Below are positions 1 to 6,888 of a stretch of DNA of 6,995 nt, in pieces. Source of the stretch: Comamonadaceae bacterium. Lineage in GTDB: Bacteria; Pseudomonadota; Gammaproteobacteria; Burkholderiales; Burkholderiaceae_C. Numbering within the stretch: position 1 is the stretch's first letter; every line of letters begins with the position of its first letter. The position numbers and the translations under genes are program-made. The stretch is from assembly GCA_947469815.1 (NCBI GenBank), contig CANIRI010000127.1:1-6995 (forward strand). Direction: 5' to 3'. The notes below the pieces were generated by a model. It saw only the letters and a list, made by a program, of their open reading frames with translations, did not search any database and had not been told where the DNA came from.

Positions 1-2
1 AT

Positions 3-713
3 GCGCCCTCTGACATCCACGTGACGCAGCCTGACATCGGTAGCGATTTCGTGGTGCACAAGGCCCGCGCCAGTGACTTCCCCTCCAGCCCGGAGGACAC
101 CATCAGTTCCTTGTTCAATCTGGATTTGACCAACCCGCAAGAGAACATCCGTCTTGGCAAATTTTTGAATTTGGAGAAAACGTTCGCGGTGGAGCTGTCG
201 ATCGACCACAGCAAATACAACGTTGACCTGGGGCAGACGGTTGCGGTGACCGGAACCGTCAAAAACGCGGCCTACAACAAGGATATGGTCGTCACGTCTG
301 ATAACTTTGGTTACAACTTGCACAACGGGCTGAACCACGTCATGGTGAACGCGGTTTGGTTGCGCCATCTGCGCGGGCCTGAAAATCAACCTGGCGATTT
401 GCAGCTGATCAGCCGCGTTGGCGCGGGGATCTTGGTGCCGCACGCAGACAACACGATCTTCAGCAATGCCAACGAGGTTGGCCCCAAGAACACGAATGTC
501 TGCTGTTTTTCCAGCACCGACTGGTGGCAGATCAATGGTTGGACAGCCGGTGTGGAGGTGGGCTTGCGCTACCGGGTGTACAAAGCCCTGTACGTGGAAC
601 TGACCGCCAAAGGGGCCTATGGTGTGCTGCGCGGCGTGCCGGTCTACAAGGGCACAGCGGACCAAACCATTTGGATGAGCGAGCAGGTCTTGTCGACCGG
701 TTTCCTCTTTTAA
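3..713 (+). CDS. Probable outer-membrane beta-barrel protein, 5'-truncated by the window edge
   Basis: The reading frame is open from base 3, with no stop before the edge, so the N-terminus (and any signal peptide) lies outside the window. A GTG at 21 is only an internal possibility. About 236 residues are visible. They alternate polar and hydrophobic residues in stretches that read as antiparallel strands ([63 protein letters not shown]), separated by Asn/Gly/Asp-rich loops. The protein ends in Phe within STGFLF, as outer-membrane barrels commonly do for BamA-dependent assembly. The strand with [11 protein letters not shown] resembles a group of uncharacterised proteobacterial outer-membrane proteins, but I cannot name the family. 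Two adjacent cysteines (bases 501-506) lie in a predicted loop. Base composition is more A/T-rich than the genes to the right. It converges on lspA and the stop codons overlap. The barrel assignment is moderately sure; the function is unknown. Confidence 0.6.
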   Translation, partial: APSDIHVTQPDIGSDFVVHKARASDFPSSPEDTISSLFNLDLTNPQENIRLGKFLNLEKTFAVELSIDHSKYNVDLGQTVAVTGTVKNAAYNKDMVVTSDNFGYNLHNGLNHVMVNAVWLRHLRGPENQPGDLQLISRVGAGILVPHADNTIFSNANEVGPKNTNVCCFSSTDWWQINGWTAGVEVGLRYRVYKALYVELTAKGAYGVLRGVPVYKGTADQTIWMSEQVLSTGFLF

Positions 714-1207
714 CCGGCGCGGCGCACCCGCAGCAGCTCATCCAGAATCAAGCAGCCAGCGCCCAGCGTGATGGCGCTGTCGGCCAGGTTGAATGCCGGG
801 AAATGCCAACCCGCAGCATAAAAATCCAAAAAGTCGATCACATAACCATAGACCACGCGGTCGATCAAATTGCCCACCGCGCCGCCCAGCACGCAGGTCA
901 GCGCAAAACAGAACAGGCGCTGCCCGGCGTGGCTGTACAAAAGGTAGACGATGAAAATCGACGCGCCCGCCGAGAGGCCCGTAAACAACCAGCGCTGCCA
1001 GCCGCCCGCGTCGGCCAGAAAAGAAAACGCCGCGCCAGTGTTGTGCACCCGCACGATATTGAAAAAGCTGGTGATGGCTGTGCCTTCGCCCAGTTCATAC
1101 AGGCCTGCAATCAGCACCTTGGTGATCTGGTCTGCCAGCACCAGCACCAGCGCCAGCGCCAGCCAATGCAAGAGCTTGAAACCGCCCGCGCCGCCGCGCC
1201 GCGCCAT
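710..1207 (-). CDS. lspA: Lipoprotein signal peptidase (signal peptidase II)
   Basis: Inner-membrane aspartic protease that cuts the signal peptide from diacylglyceryl-modified prolipoproteins, the step after Lgt. The chosen ATG at 1207 gives 165 residues, matching the family (about 160-170). An open frame extends 19 codons further upstream but would only overlap ileS more. Visible signatures are the first membrane helix ending in ADQITK (25-30), NTGAAFSFL (56-64), GNLIDR (112-117), VIDF with catalytic Asp125, and FNLADS with catalytic Asp143. By alignment with the Pseudomonas aeruginosa enzyme, Asp125 and Asp143 form the dyad. Four hydrophobic helices are present. The start overlaps the ileS stop as TGATG and there is no Shine-Dalgarno sequence in front of it, so translation probably depends on ribosomes finishing ileS. 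The first helix is encoded by a six-base tandem repeat. The TAA stop lies inside a TTAA shared with the convergent gene. Confidence 0.97.
   Translation of the reverse strand: MARRGGAGGFKLLHWLALALVLVLADQITKVLIAGLYELGEGTAITSFFNIVRVHNTGAAFSFLADAGGWQRWLFTGLSAGASIFIVYLLYSHAGQRLFCFALTCVLGGAVGNLIDRVVYGYVIDFLDFYAAGWHFPAFNLADSAITLGAGCLILDELLRVRRAG
1135..1164. repeat. Five-unit six-base tandem repeat inside lspA
   Basis: Five consecutive copies of CCAGC plus one variable base (A, A, G, G, C). On the - strand it encodes the alternating Leu-Ala/Leu-Val of the first LspA membrane helix. Gain or loss of a unit would keep the frame and change the helix by two residues. Confidence 0.75.
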
Positions 1208-4092
1208 CAGGCGAAGTGGCGGGATTCGCCCGCGCCAGACAGGTTGGAGACACAACGCCCGCACAGCGCCGGGTGGTCGGTCGCTGCGCCGACGTCATCG
1301 CAGTAATGCCAGCAGCGGGCGCACTTGACGGCCTTGGAAGCCTCAGTTTGCACGGCCAGCGCCGCACCGGTTTGAAGGTGGACGGCCGAGGTGATGAAGG
1401 CAAATTTCAGGTCTGTGCCCAGGCCGCTGAGCAGCGCGTGGTCAGCCGCTTCTAGCGTGAGCGTGACCTCGGCTTGCAGCGATGCACCGATTTGACCAGC
1501 AGCCCGCAGCACTTCGATGTCTTTGTTGACCAGATCCCGGATCTCTCGAATCCGATCCCACTTGGCCACCAAAGCGGCGTCTGCTGGCTGCATGGGCACA
1601 TAGGTTTCCAGAAAAATCGATTCCGATGTACCAACCACGCCCCAGGCCTCTTCGGCGGTGAAGCTCAGGAAAGGCGCCATCCAGCGCAGCATGGCCTGGG
1701 TGATCTGCCACAGCGCGGTCTGCGCGGAGCGGCGCGCCAGCGACTCCGGCGCGGTGGTGTAGAGCCGGTCTTTGAGCACGTCCAGGTAAAACGCGCCCAG
1801 GTCTTCGGAGCAGTAAATTTGCAAGCGCGTGACCACCGGATGGAATTCGTAGCGGCCAAAGCAGCCGCCTTCGAACATGCCGGTTTGCGGGTTGCGTACG
1901 CCGGCAATCTCGGCTTGCAGTTGCGCCGCGCGCGCCAGGGCGTAGCGGTCGATCTCCAGCATGTCGGCGGGTACGACCGTGTGCTTGGCCGGGTCGAAAT
2001 CGCTGACGTTGGCGAGCAAAAAGCGCAAGGTGTTGCGGATGCGGCGGTAGGCGTCCACCACCCGCGCCAGGATTTTGTCGTCGATGTTGAGGTCGCCCGA
2101 GTAGTCGGTGGCTGCGACCCACAGGCGCACAATTTCTGCGCCCAGTTTTTCGTTGAGCACCTGCGGCTCCACCGTATTGCCAAGGCTCTTGCTCATCTTG
2201 CGGCCCTGGCCGTCGGTGGCAAAACCGTGCGTCAGCAGGCCACGGTAGGGCGCGCGGTCGTACAAGGCGCAGCCCAGCAGCAGCGAGCTGTGGAACCAGC
2301 CGCGGTGCTGGTCGTGACCCTCCAAATACAGGTCCGCTTCCGGCCCGGTCGCATGGAAGGGTGGCCGTGCATAAGCGTCCTTGTGGCTGCCGCGCAGTAC
2401 GTGTTCAAAGGTGGAGCCGGAATCGAACCAGACTTCCAGGATATCGGTGCTCTTGGTGTAGCTGTCCGCATCGTCTCCGGGCTGGTTCAGGATCTCGTGC
2501 ACGGTTGCGCGGCTCCAGGCCTCGATACCACCGCGTTCCACCATCTCGGCTGCCAGATCCACAATGTCCATGGTGCGGGGATGCAATTCGCCCGAATCTT
2601 TGTGCAGAAAAAACGGTACGGGTACGCCCCAGCTGCGCTGGCGTGAAATGCACCAGTCCGGCCGGCTGGCAATCATGTCGCGCAGGCGGGATTTGCCGTT
2701 TTCGGGGTAGAACTGGGTCTGCTCGATCGCGTCCAGTGCCAGTTGGCGCAGGGTTTTGGGCGCTTTGTCTTGGGTGAAGACGCCCACGCCCTCGTCCATG
2801 CGCACAAACCACTGGGCGGCGGCGCGGTAAATCACCGGGGTTTTGTGGCGCCAGCAATGCGGGTAGCTGTGCGTAATGGGGTGGGTGGCCATCAGGCGGC
2901 CGGCATTTTGCAGGGCTTCCAAAATGACCGGCACGGCTTTCCAGATGTGTTGTCCGCCGAATAGCGGGAAATCAGCGGCATACGCGCCGTTGCCCTGGAC
3001 CGGGTTCAGGATGTCGTCGTAGGCCAGCCCATTTGCCACGCAGGAGTTGAAATCTTCCACGCCGTAGGCGGGGGAGGAATGAACGATGCCGGTGCCGTCG
3101 TCGGCGGTGGCGTACTCGGCCAGGTAGACCGGTGCGGTGCGGGCAAAGCCGGCGTCCACGTGGGACAGCGGGTGGTGAAATTCGATCAGGTTGAGCTTGT
3201 CACCCAGCGCGGTGGCCACGACGCTGCCGCTGAGCTGCCAGCGCTCCAGGCATTTGTCCACCAGCGACTCGGCGCAGAGCATCAGGCCCTTTGGCGTATC
3301 CACCAGCGCATAGACCAGGGCCGGGTTCAGGTTCAGCGCCTGATTGGCCGGAATCGTCCACGCGGTGGTGGTCCAGATCACCGCAAAAGCGTCTTTCTCG
3401 ATCCGGGGCAGGCCGAATGCGGCGGCCAGTTTCTCGGGCTGGGCGCACAAAAACGCCGCGTCCAGCGTGTCGCTTTTTTTGTCCGCGTATTCGATCTCAA
3501 ATTCCGCCAACGACGAGCCGCAGTCAAAGCACCAGTACACGGGCTTCAAACCCCGGTAGACGAAGCCGCGCTCAATCACCCGCTTGAAAGCGCGAATTTC
3601 GCCCGCCTCGTTGGCCGGATCCATGGTGCGGTAGGGCCGGGCCCAGTCGCCGAGCACGCCCAGGCGTTTGAAGTCTTCGCGCTGCTGGCCGATTTGCTCC
3701 GTGGCGAAGGCGCGACTTTTGGCCTGCATGTCATCTCTAGAGAGTTTGCGGCCGTGCAGCTTCTCAATCGCGTTTTCGATCGGCAGGCCGTGGCAGTCCC
3801 AACCGGGGATGTATTGCGCGTCAAAGCCGGCGAGCTGGCGTGACTTGACAATCATGTCTTTCAGGACTTTGTTAACAGCGTGGCCGATGTGCAATTTGCC
3901 GTTGGCGTAGGGCGGGCCGTCGTGCAAGACAAACAGCGGTGCGCCCTTGCGCGCGACCCGCAGGCGCTGGTACAGACCTGATTCGTCCCAATGTTTGACC
4001 CAGCCCGGCTCGCGCTTGGGCAGGTCGCCGCGCATGGGGAAGGGCGTGTCCGGCAGGTTCAGGGTCTTGGAATAGTCGGTGGCGTCGGTCAT
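1207..4092 (-). CDS. ileS: Isoleucyl-tRNA synthetase
   Basis: Cytoplasmic class I aminoacyl-tRNA synthetase that charges tRNA-Ile and hydrolyses mischarged valine. It has 961 residues, against about 940 for E. coli, so it is complete. In order: HIGH signature (68-71, within KLHIGH), [10 protein letters not shown] (97-106), editing (CP1) domain with [10 protein letters not shown] (241-250) and [12 protein letters not shown] (333-344) followed by conserved Asp347, WCISRQR (480-486), KMSKS loop (632-636), helical anticodon-binding domain (about 690-860), and a C-terminal zinc ribbon with Cys924, Cys927, Cys944 and Cys947. The zinc ribbon marks the usual bacterial type rather than the mupirocin-resistant eukaryote-like type. 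The ATG at 4092 gives the expected N-terminus ([14 protein letters not shown]); the upstream GAGA is a weak ribosome site. It follows ribF by 117 bases and overlaps lspA. The Tyr in SPAYG, where many relatives have His, appears usual for Burkholderiales from memory. Confidence 0.99.
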   Translation of the reverse strand: MTDATDYSKTLNLPDTPFPMRGDLPKREPGWVKHWDESGLYQRLRVARKGAPLFVLHDGPPYANGKLHIGHAVNKVLKDMIVKSRQLAGFDAQYIPGWDCHGLPIENAIEKLHGRKLSRDDMQAKSRAFATEQIGQQREDFKRLGVLGDWARPYRTMDPANEAGEIRAFKRVIERGFVYRGLKPVYWCFDCGSSLAEFEIEYADKKSDTLDAAFLCAQPEKLAAAFGLPRIEKDAFAVIWTTTAWTIPANQALNLNPALVYALVDTPKGLMLCAESLVDKCLERWQLSGSVVATALGDKLNLIEFHHPLSHVDAGFARTAPVYLAEYATADDGTGIVHSSPAYGVEDFNSCVANGLAYDDILNPVQGNGAYAADFPLFGGQHIWKAVPVILEALQNAGRLMATHPITHSYPHCWRHKTPVIYRAAAQWFVRMDEGVGVFTQDKAPKTLRQLALDAIEQTQFYPENGKSRLRDMIASRPDWCISRQRSWGVPVPFFLHKDSGELHPRTMDIVDLAAEMVERGGIEAWSRATVHEILNQPGDDADSYTKSTDILEVWFDSGSTFEHVLRGSHKDAYARPPFHATGPEADLYLEGHDQHRGWFHSSLLLGCALYDRAPYRGLLTHGFATDGQGRKMSKSLGNTVEPQVLNEKLGAEIVRLWVAATDYSGDLNIDDKILARVVDAYRRIRNTLRFLLANVSDFDPAKHTVVPADMLEIDRYALARAAQLQAEIAGVRNPQTGMFEGGCFGRYEFHPVVTRLQIYCSEDLGAFYLDVLKDRLYTTAPESLARRSAQTALWQITQAMLRWMAPFLSFTAEEAWGVVGTSESIFLETYVPMQPADAALVAKWDRIREIRDLVNKDIEVLRAAGQIGASLQAEVTLTLEAADHALLSGLGTDLKFAFITSAVHLQTGAALAVQTEASKAVKCARCWHYCDDVGAATDHPALCGRCVSNLSGAGESRHFA

Positions 4093-4209
4093 GGGTGTCT
4101 CAAAAAAATCGCTGCGGGGGCGGGCCAGAAGGCGTGGCAGGCGGATGCGCCGGGTGTGCTGGTCAGCTCGGGAGGGGACGCGGGGCCAAGTGCGTCATTG
4201 CGGGCCCCG
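4093..4209 (-). other. ribF-ileS intergenic spacer with a GC hairpin
   Basis: This 117-base gap between ribF and ileS holds no gene that I can support. Directly after the ribF stop, bases 4181-4187 and 4203-4209 can form a 7-bp GC stem with a 15-base loop. It is not followed by a T-run on the - strand, so it does not look like an intrinsic terminator. A run of seven T (- strand, 4101-4107) lies just before the ileS ribosome site but has no stem in front of it. No convincing promoter for ileS is visible, so read-through from ribF seems likeliest. Confidence 0.5.
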
Positions 4210-5184
4210 TCAAATTCGGGCCGCCAGCCAGGCTCTGGCGTCATCGCAGTCTTGGTGTATGCCGCGCGTGAGGGCTTCCAGGCCCTCGTATTTCAATTCA
4301 TCGTGTAGTTTGTGCAGCAGTTCCACACGGGCAATTTTACCGTAGGCCCCCTCCGCGCCCAGGCTGGCAGGCCAGTCCAGGCAATGGGTTTCCAGCAGCA
4401 CCCGTCCGCCGTTGACGTCGTCTGGATCGAGTGAAGGTCGCACCCCCAGATTGGCCACGCCGGGCAGGGCTTGGGCCGCAAGGCCGTGGACCAGCACCAC
4501 AAAAATGCCGCTGGCGGCGGGTTTCCAATGGGCAAAACGCATATTCAGCGTGCGAAAACCGAGTTCCCGGCCCAGCTTGCGTCCATGGACGATGTGACCC
4601 GAGATGGCATAGGGCCGTCCCAGCAGTTTCGCGGCCTGCGCCATGTCGCCCTCGGCCAGCGCCTGGCGCACGGCCGAGCTTGAGGCCCGCAGGCCGTGGA
4701 CCTCGTAGCTGTTCATCCGCGCCACATCAAAACCTTGCGCGGAACCGGCGGCATCCAGCATGGCGTAGTCGCCCGCGCGCTTGGCGCCAAAGCGGAAGTC
4801 GTCCCCGACTAGCACATAACGCACACCCAATCCTTGCACCAAAACGGTGCTAATGAAGCTGTCTGGCGGCTGTGCGGCCAGTCTGGCGTTGAAGGGGAGG
4901 ACGATGGTCTGGTCGACCCCGCATTGGGCCAGGCCCTCAAGTTTGTCCCGCAGCGTGCCCACGCGGGCAGGGGCGAGGCCCGGTTGTTGCAAGGTTTTTG
5001 CAAAGTAGTCACGGGGATGCGGCTCAAAGGTCAGCACGCAGCTCGGGACGCGGCGGCGCTGCGCTTCGGCGCGCAGCAGCGCCAGCATGGCCTGGTGCCC
5101 GGCGTGCACGCCGTCGAAATTGCCAATGGTCAGCGCGCAGGCCGGGGCGACGGTGGGGTGCTGGAAACCGCGGAATACCTGCAT
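4210..5184 (-). CDS. ribF: Bifunctional riboflavin kinase / FMN adenylyltransferase
   Basis: Cytoplasmic enzyme that phosphorylates riboflavin to FMN and then adenylylates FMN to FAD. From the ATG at 5184 it has 324 residues (E. coli RibF has 313). The longer frame to 5280 adds 32 residues with no family likeness, so I reject that start. N-terminal FAD synthetase domain: GNFDGVHAGH (21-30), TFEPHP (52-57), VGDDFRFG (126-133) and SSSAVR (168-173), where the family motif is usually SSTxVR. C-terminal kinase domain (about 190-324): ISGHIVHGRKLGRELGF leads into RTLN (211-214), the place of the usual PTAN motif, with Thr212 and Asn214 kept. Catalytic Glu265 lies in LLETHCLDW. No good Shine-Dalgarno sequence precedes the ATG. 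It is probably the first gene of a ribF-ileS-lspA unit. No FMN riboswitch is evident in the short leader. Confidence 0.97.
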   Translation of the reverse strand: MQVFRGFQHPTVAPACALTIGNFDGVHAGHQAMLALLRAEAQRRRVPSCVLTFEPHPRDYFAKTLQQPGLAPARVGTLRDKLEGLAQCGVDQTIVLPFNARLAAQPPDSFISTVLVQGLGVRYVLVGDDFRFGAKRAGDYAMLDAAGSAQGFDVARMNSYEVHGLRASSSAVRQALAEGDMAQAAKLLGRPYAISGHIVHGRKLGRELGFRTLNMRFAHWKPAASGIFVVLVHGLAAQALPGVANLGVRPSLDPDDVNGGRVLLETHCLDWPASLGAEGAYGKIARVELLHKLHDELKYEGLEALTRGIHQDCDDARAWLAARI

Positions 5185-5306
5185 ACGGGGGATGTCTGAG
5201 CCTTCATCTAAACAGGGTATATTGTCCTCGACAGGGCACAGTCGGCCATCAGCCGCCGGGAGTCCTGGATACCCGCGCAATGTGAACCGTTTACCGGAGG
5301 CTCTGT
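5185..5306. promoter_or_regulatory. Divergent intergenic region, candidate promoters for ribF (-) and the HNH gene (+)
   Basis: This is the only spacer from which both transcription units can diverge. It contains one A/T-rich island, GTATATTG at 5217-5224. On the + strand TATATT (5218-5223) matches five of six -10 bases, with a weak CTGAGC (5196-5201) 16 bases upstream. On the - strand TATACC (5221-5216) matches four of six, with a poor -35. A - strand start near 5209 would leave a leader of about 25 bases for ribF. No operator repeat or riboswitch fold was recognised. The assignment rests mainly on position. Confidence 0.3.
5296..5300 (+). promoter_or_regulatory. Ribosome binding site of the HNH gene
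   Basis: GGAGG sits six bases before the GTG at 5307. It decides for this non-ATG start, since the next in-frame ATG (Met18) would remove residues that look conserved. Confidence 0.8.
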
Positions 5307-5864
5307 GTGAAAGTATTGAAGTTGTCGGCCCAGGGGCTGCCGCAGTCCTGGATTTCGATGGAGCAGGCGGTCGTTCATTACGCTTCGGACGAGGTGCGCT
5401 GGGAGTCCGGCGGTGAGGTGGCCGTGTTCCGCGGCGGGCACAACGCCATCACCGGCATCCAATCGGTGATCCGGGTCAACAGCATCATCGGCACCCGCGG
5501 CGTGCCCCGGATCAACCCCTTCAACCTGCGCCCTACGCTCACCAACGCCAAACTGTTTGTGCGTGACCGCAATGTCTGCGCATATTGCGGCGCACCTTTC
5601 CACGAAACCGAGCTCACCCGCGAGCACATCATTCCTTTTGCCCAAAAGGGAGCCGACACCTGGATGAACGTGGTGACCGCCTGCCGGCCCTGCAACCACC
5701 GCAAGAGCCACCGTACGCCGGAACAGGCGCACATGCCGCTGCTCTACGCGCCGTACGTGCCCAGCCTGTGGGAAGACTTCATTCTGCGCAACCGCCGCAT
5801 CCTGGCCGACCAGATGGAGTTCCTGATGTCGCATGTGCCGCGCTCCTCGCGTTTGCTGATCTAG
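5307..5864 (+). CDS. HNH endonuclease family protein
   Basis: A 185-residue predicted metal-dependent nuclease of the HNH type. The GTG start follows GGAGG with a six-base gap and gives the N-terminus MKVLKLSAQGLPQSW. The N-terminal half (1-85) has no domain I can name. It contains the segment SIIGTRGVPRINPF (59-72). The C-terminal half holds a zinc-ribbon HNH fold: Cys91 and Cys94 (CAYC), Glu106-His107 (REHIIP), Asn121, Cys126 and Cys129, and Asn130-His131 (CNHRKS). All expected metal and catalytic residues appear intact. No signal peptide or membrane segment is seen, so it should act in the cytoplasm. It is divergent from ribF and 110 bases upstream of the ligase gene. Its substrate is unknown. 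From memory, this protein is a common chromosomal gene beside ribF in Burkholderiales, which argues for a housekeeping or repair role over a restriction system. Confidence 0.9.
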   Translation: MKVLKLSAQGLPQSWISMEQAVVHYASDEVRWESGGEVAVFRGGHNAITGIQSVIRVNSIIGTRGVPRINPFNLRPTLTNAKLFVRDRNVCAYCGAPFHETELTREHIIPFAQKGADTWMNVVTACRPCNHRKSHRTPEQAHMPLLYAPYVPSLWEDFILRNRRILADQMEFLMSHVPRSSRLLI

Positions 5865-5974
5865 ATTTTCGCTGGAGCGGCCACCTGGCAGCTCCTGTTT
5901 GCGCCCCGGTTGGAAGGCGCCTCCGCACAAGAAGCCCCCAGGGCCGGCGGATGGTTTTTGGGAGGAAACAAACT
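5865..5974 (+). other. Spacer between the HNH and ligase genes
   Basis: These 110 bases hold no supported gene. The only structures are a weak 5-bp stem (GGAGC at 5874-5878 with GCTCC at 5891-5895) without a following T-run, and the ligase ribosome site. No promoter is convincing, so the two genes may be cotranscribed. Confidence 0.4.
5961..5965 (+). promoter_or_regulatory. Ribosome binding site of the ligase gene
   Basis: GGAGG lies nine bases before the GTG at 5975. It favours that start over the in-frame ATG at 5951, which has no such site before it and lies upstream of this GGAGG. Confidence 0.7.
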
Positions 5975-6862
5975 GTGTCTGAAATCTACACACGCCGCTT
6001 GGCGACTGCCCGATTGGCGCTGGGTGGAATGGCTTTTCTGCCTGCGTGGGCCACCGCCGCCACCGTGCAGGCTGCGACCCCGCTGGCTGTTCGCCCCGCC
6101 ATTGAACTGGCTACCGAGTGGACAAGCGGGCTTTCACCCGCTGATTTCGCGGTCAGCGAAAAGCTTGATGGTGTGCGGGCGGTTTGGGATGGCATGAGTC
6201 TGCGGTTTCGCAGCCGCCGCCCCATGGACGCGCCCGATTGGTTTACGGCTGGCTTGCCGCCCGAGCCGCTGGATGGGGAATTGTGGATGGGCAGGGGAAG
6301 CTTTGACCGCCTGAGCGGAACCGTGCGCAGCAGCCCACCTGACGGCCAGGCCTGGCGGGCTGTGCGCTACATGGTGTTCGACATTCCCAGGGCGCAGGGA
6401 AGCTTTGCCCAGCGCTACGCACGTTTACAAGCGCTAGTTACCCAAGTTGGCTGCGATTGGCTGCACGCCATTGAGCAATTGCCGGGCACGGATGCCCGCG
6501 CATTGCAGCAGCGCTTACATGCGGTGTCTGCTGGGGAAGGGGAGGGTCTGGTGCTGCACCGCTGGGATGCGCCCTGGGCGCCGGGGCGCAGCGGGGCTGT
6601 GCGCAAGCTGAAGTTGCAGCCGGATGCCGAGGCCACGGTGCTGGGGCATATCCCGGGCAAGGGCCGGTACGCTGGTCAGACAGGTGCGCTGTTATTGCAA
6701 ATGCCCGACGGTCCGCGTTTCGCGCTGGGCAGCGGATTGACCGATGCGCAGCGTGCCGAGCCGCCATCCTTGGGTGCGCAAGTAACCTACCGGTACCGGG
6801 GTTTGACGCCGGCGGGCATCCCCAGGTTTGCGACGCTCCTACGGGTGCGCGAGGCGGAATAG
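5975..6862 (+). CDS. ligE: Exported ATP-dependent DNA ligase, Lig E type
   Basis: Seals nicks in duplex DNA through a lysyl-AMP intermediate. The GTG start gives 295 residues. Residues 1-33 look like a signal sequence: TRR at 6-8, a hydrophobic core (LALGGMAFLPAW) and Ala-rich cleavage options near 29-33, so the enzyme is predicted to work in the periplasm or outside. Nucleotidyltransferase motifs follow: motif I EKLDGVRA (nucleophile Lys63), the segment RFRSRRPMDAP (78-87), motif III LDGELW (99-104), IIIa YMVFDIP (132-138), motif IV EGLVLHR (190-196) and motif V RKLKL (210-214). A short OB-fold ends the protein, with LGSGLTDAQR at 251-260, typical of Lig E. There is no extra DNA-binding domain, as in this minimal family. 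Known Lig E proteins in Haemophilus and Neisseria carry signal peptides. A role in uptake or repair of outside DNA is suggested there but not settled. It lies 26 bases before purN. Confidence 0.92.
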   Translation: MSEIYTRRLATARLALGGMAFLPAWATAATVQAATPLAVRPAIELATEWTSGLSPADFAVSEKLDGVRAVWDGMSLRFRSRRPMDAPDWFTAGLPPEPLDGELWMGRGSFDRLSGTVRSSPPDGQAWRAVRYMVFDIPRAQGSFAQRYARLQALVTQVGCDWLHAIEQLPGTDARALQQRLHAVSAGEGEGLVLHRWDAPWAPGRSGAVRKLKLQPDAEATVLGHIPGKGRYAGQTGALLLQMPDGPRFALGSGLTDAQRAEPPSLGAQVTYRYRGLTPAGIPRFATLLRVREAE

Positions 6863-6871
6863 AGGTGGCCG

Positions 6872-6888
6872 GTGGGGATAATCCCCGC
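6872..6888 (+). promoter_or_regulatory. Inverted repeat with GATAAT box directly before purN
   Basis: GGGGAT (6874-6879), one A, then ATCCCC (6881-6886) form a perfect inverted repeat. As RNA it can fold to a stem of up to six pairs (one G-U) ending at the base before the ATG. The same bases contain GATAAT (6877-6882), a five-of-six match to a -10 box, placed so that transcription would begin about at the purN ATG. No good -35 is seen. The only Shine-Dalgarno-like run (GAGGTGG, 6862-6868) is too far from the ATG unless the hairpin folds. Confidence 0.4.

Noticed and set aside
333..344. IleS editing motif (protein residues 333-344) with Tyr for His as a possible editing defect
   Set aside because: The conserved Asp347 remains and the SPAYG form is, from memory, normal in Burkholderiales IleS.
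524..1306. Open frame of 260 codons on the + strand across lspA
   Set aside because: Covers the end of the barrel gene and all of lspA in wrong frames; Gln/Arg/Ala-rich shadow composition.
1474..2646. Open frame of 390 codons on the + strand, antisense to ileS
   Set aside because: It lies wholly within ileS, has low-complexity Arg/Gly/Val-rich composition and no recognisable family. Long antisense frames are expected opposite high-GC genes.
3079..3843. Open frame of 254 codons on the + strand, antisense to ileS
   Set aside because: Same situation: a mirror of the high-GC codon pattern of ileS, with no motifs.
4093..4120. T-run before ileS as an intrinsic terminator of ribF
   Set aside because: No stem can be formed from the bases directly before the T-run on the - strand.
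5130..5207. Possible 25-residue upstream frame overlapping the ribF start (- strand, ATG at 5207)
   Set aside because: It has no ribosome site and an ordinary composition. Its overlap with ribF is better explained by chance.
5185..5280. N-terminal extension of RibF by 32 residues to an ATG at 5280
   Set aside because: The added residues have no family likeness and would fill the divergent promoter region; MQVFRGF at 5184 fits the usual RibF N-terminus.
5208..5993. Open frame of 261 codons on the - strand across the HNH gene
   Set aside because: Antisense to a gene with intact HNH motifs and a good ribosome site; its product matches no family I know.
5307..6862. Phage-defence or restriction system made of the HNH nuclease and ligase
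   Set aside because: No methyltransferase, specificity subunit, ATPase, reverse transcriptase or mobile-element marks nearby, and the ligase is predicted to be exported.
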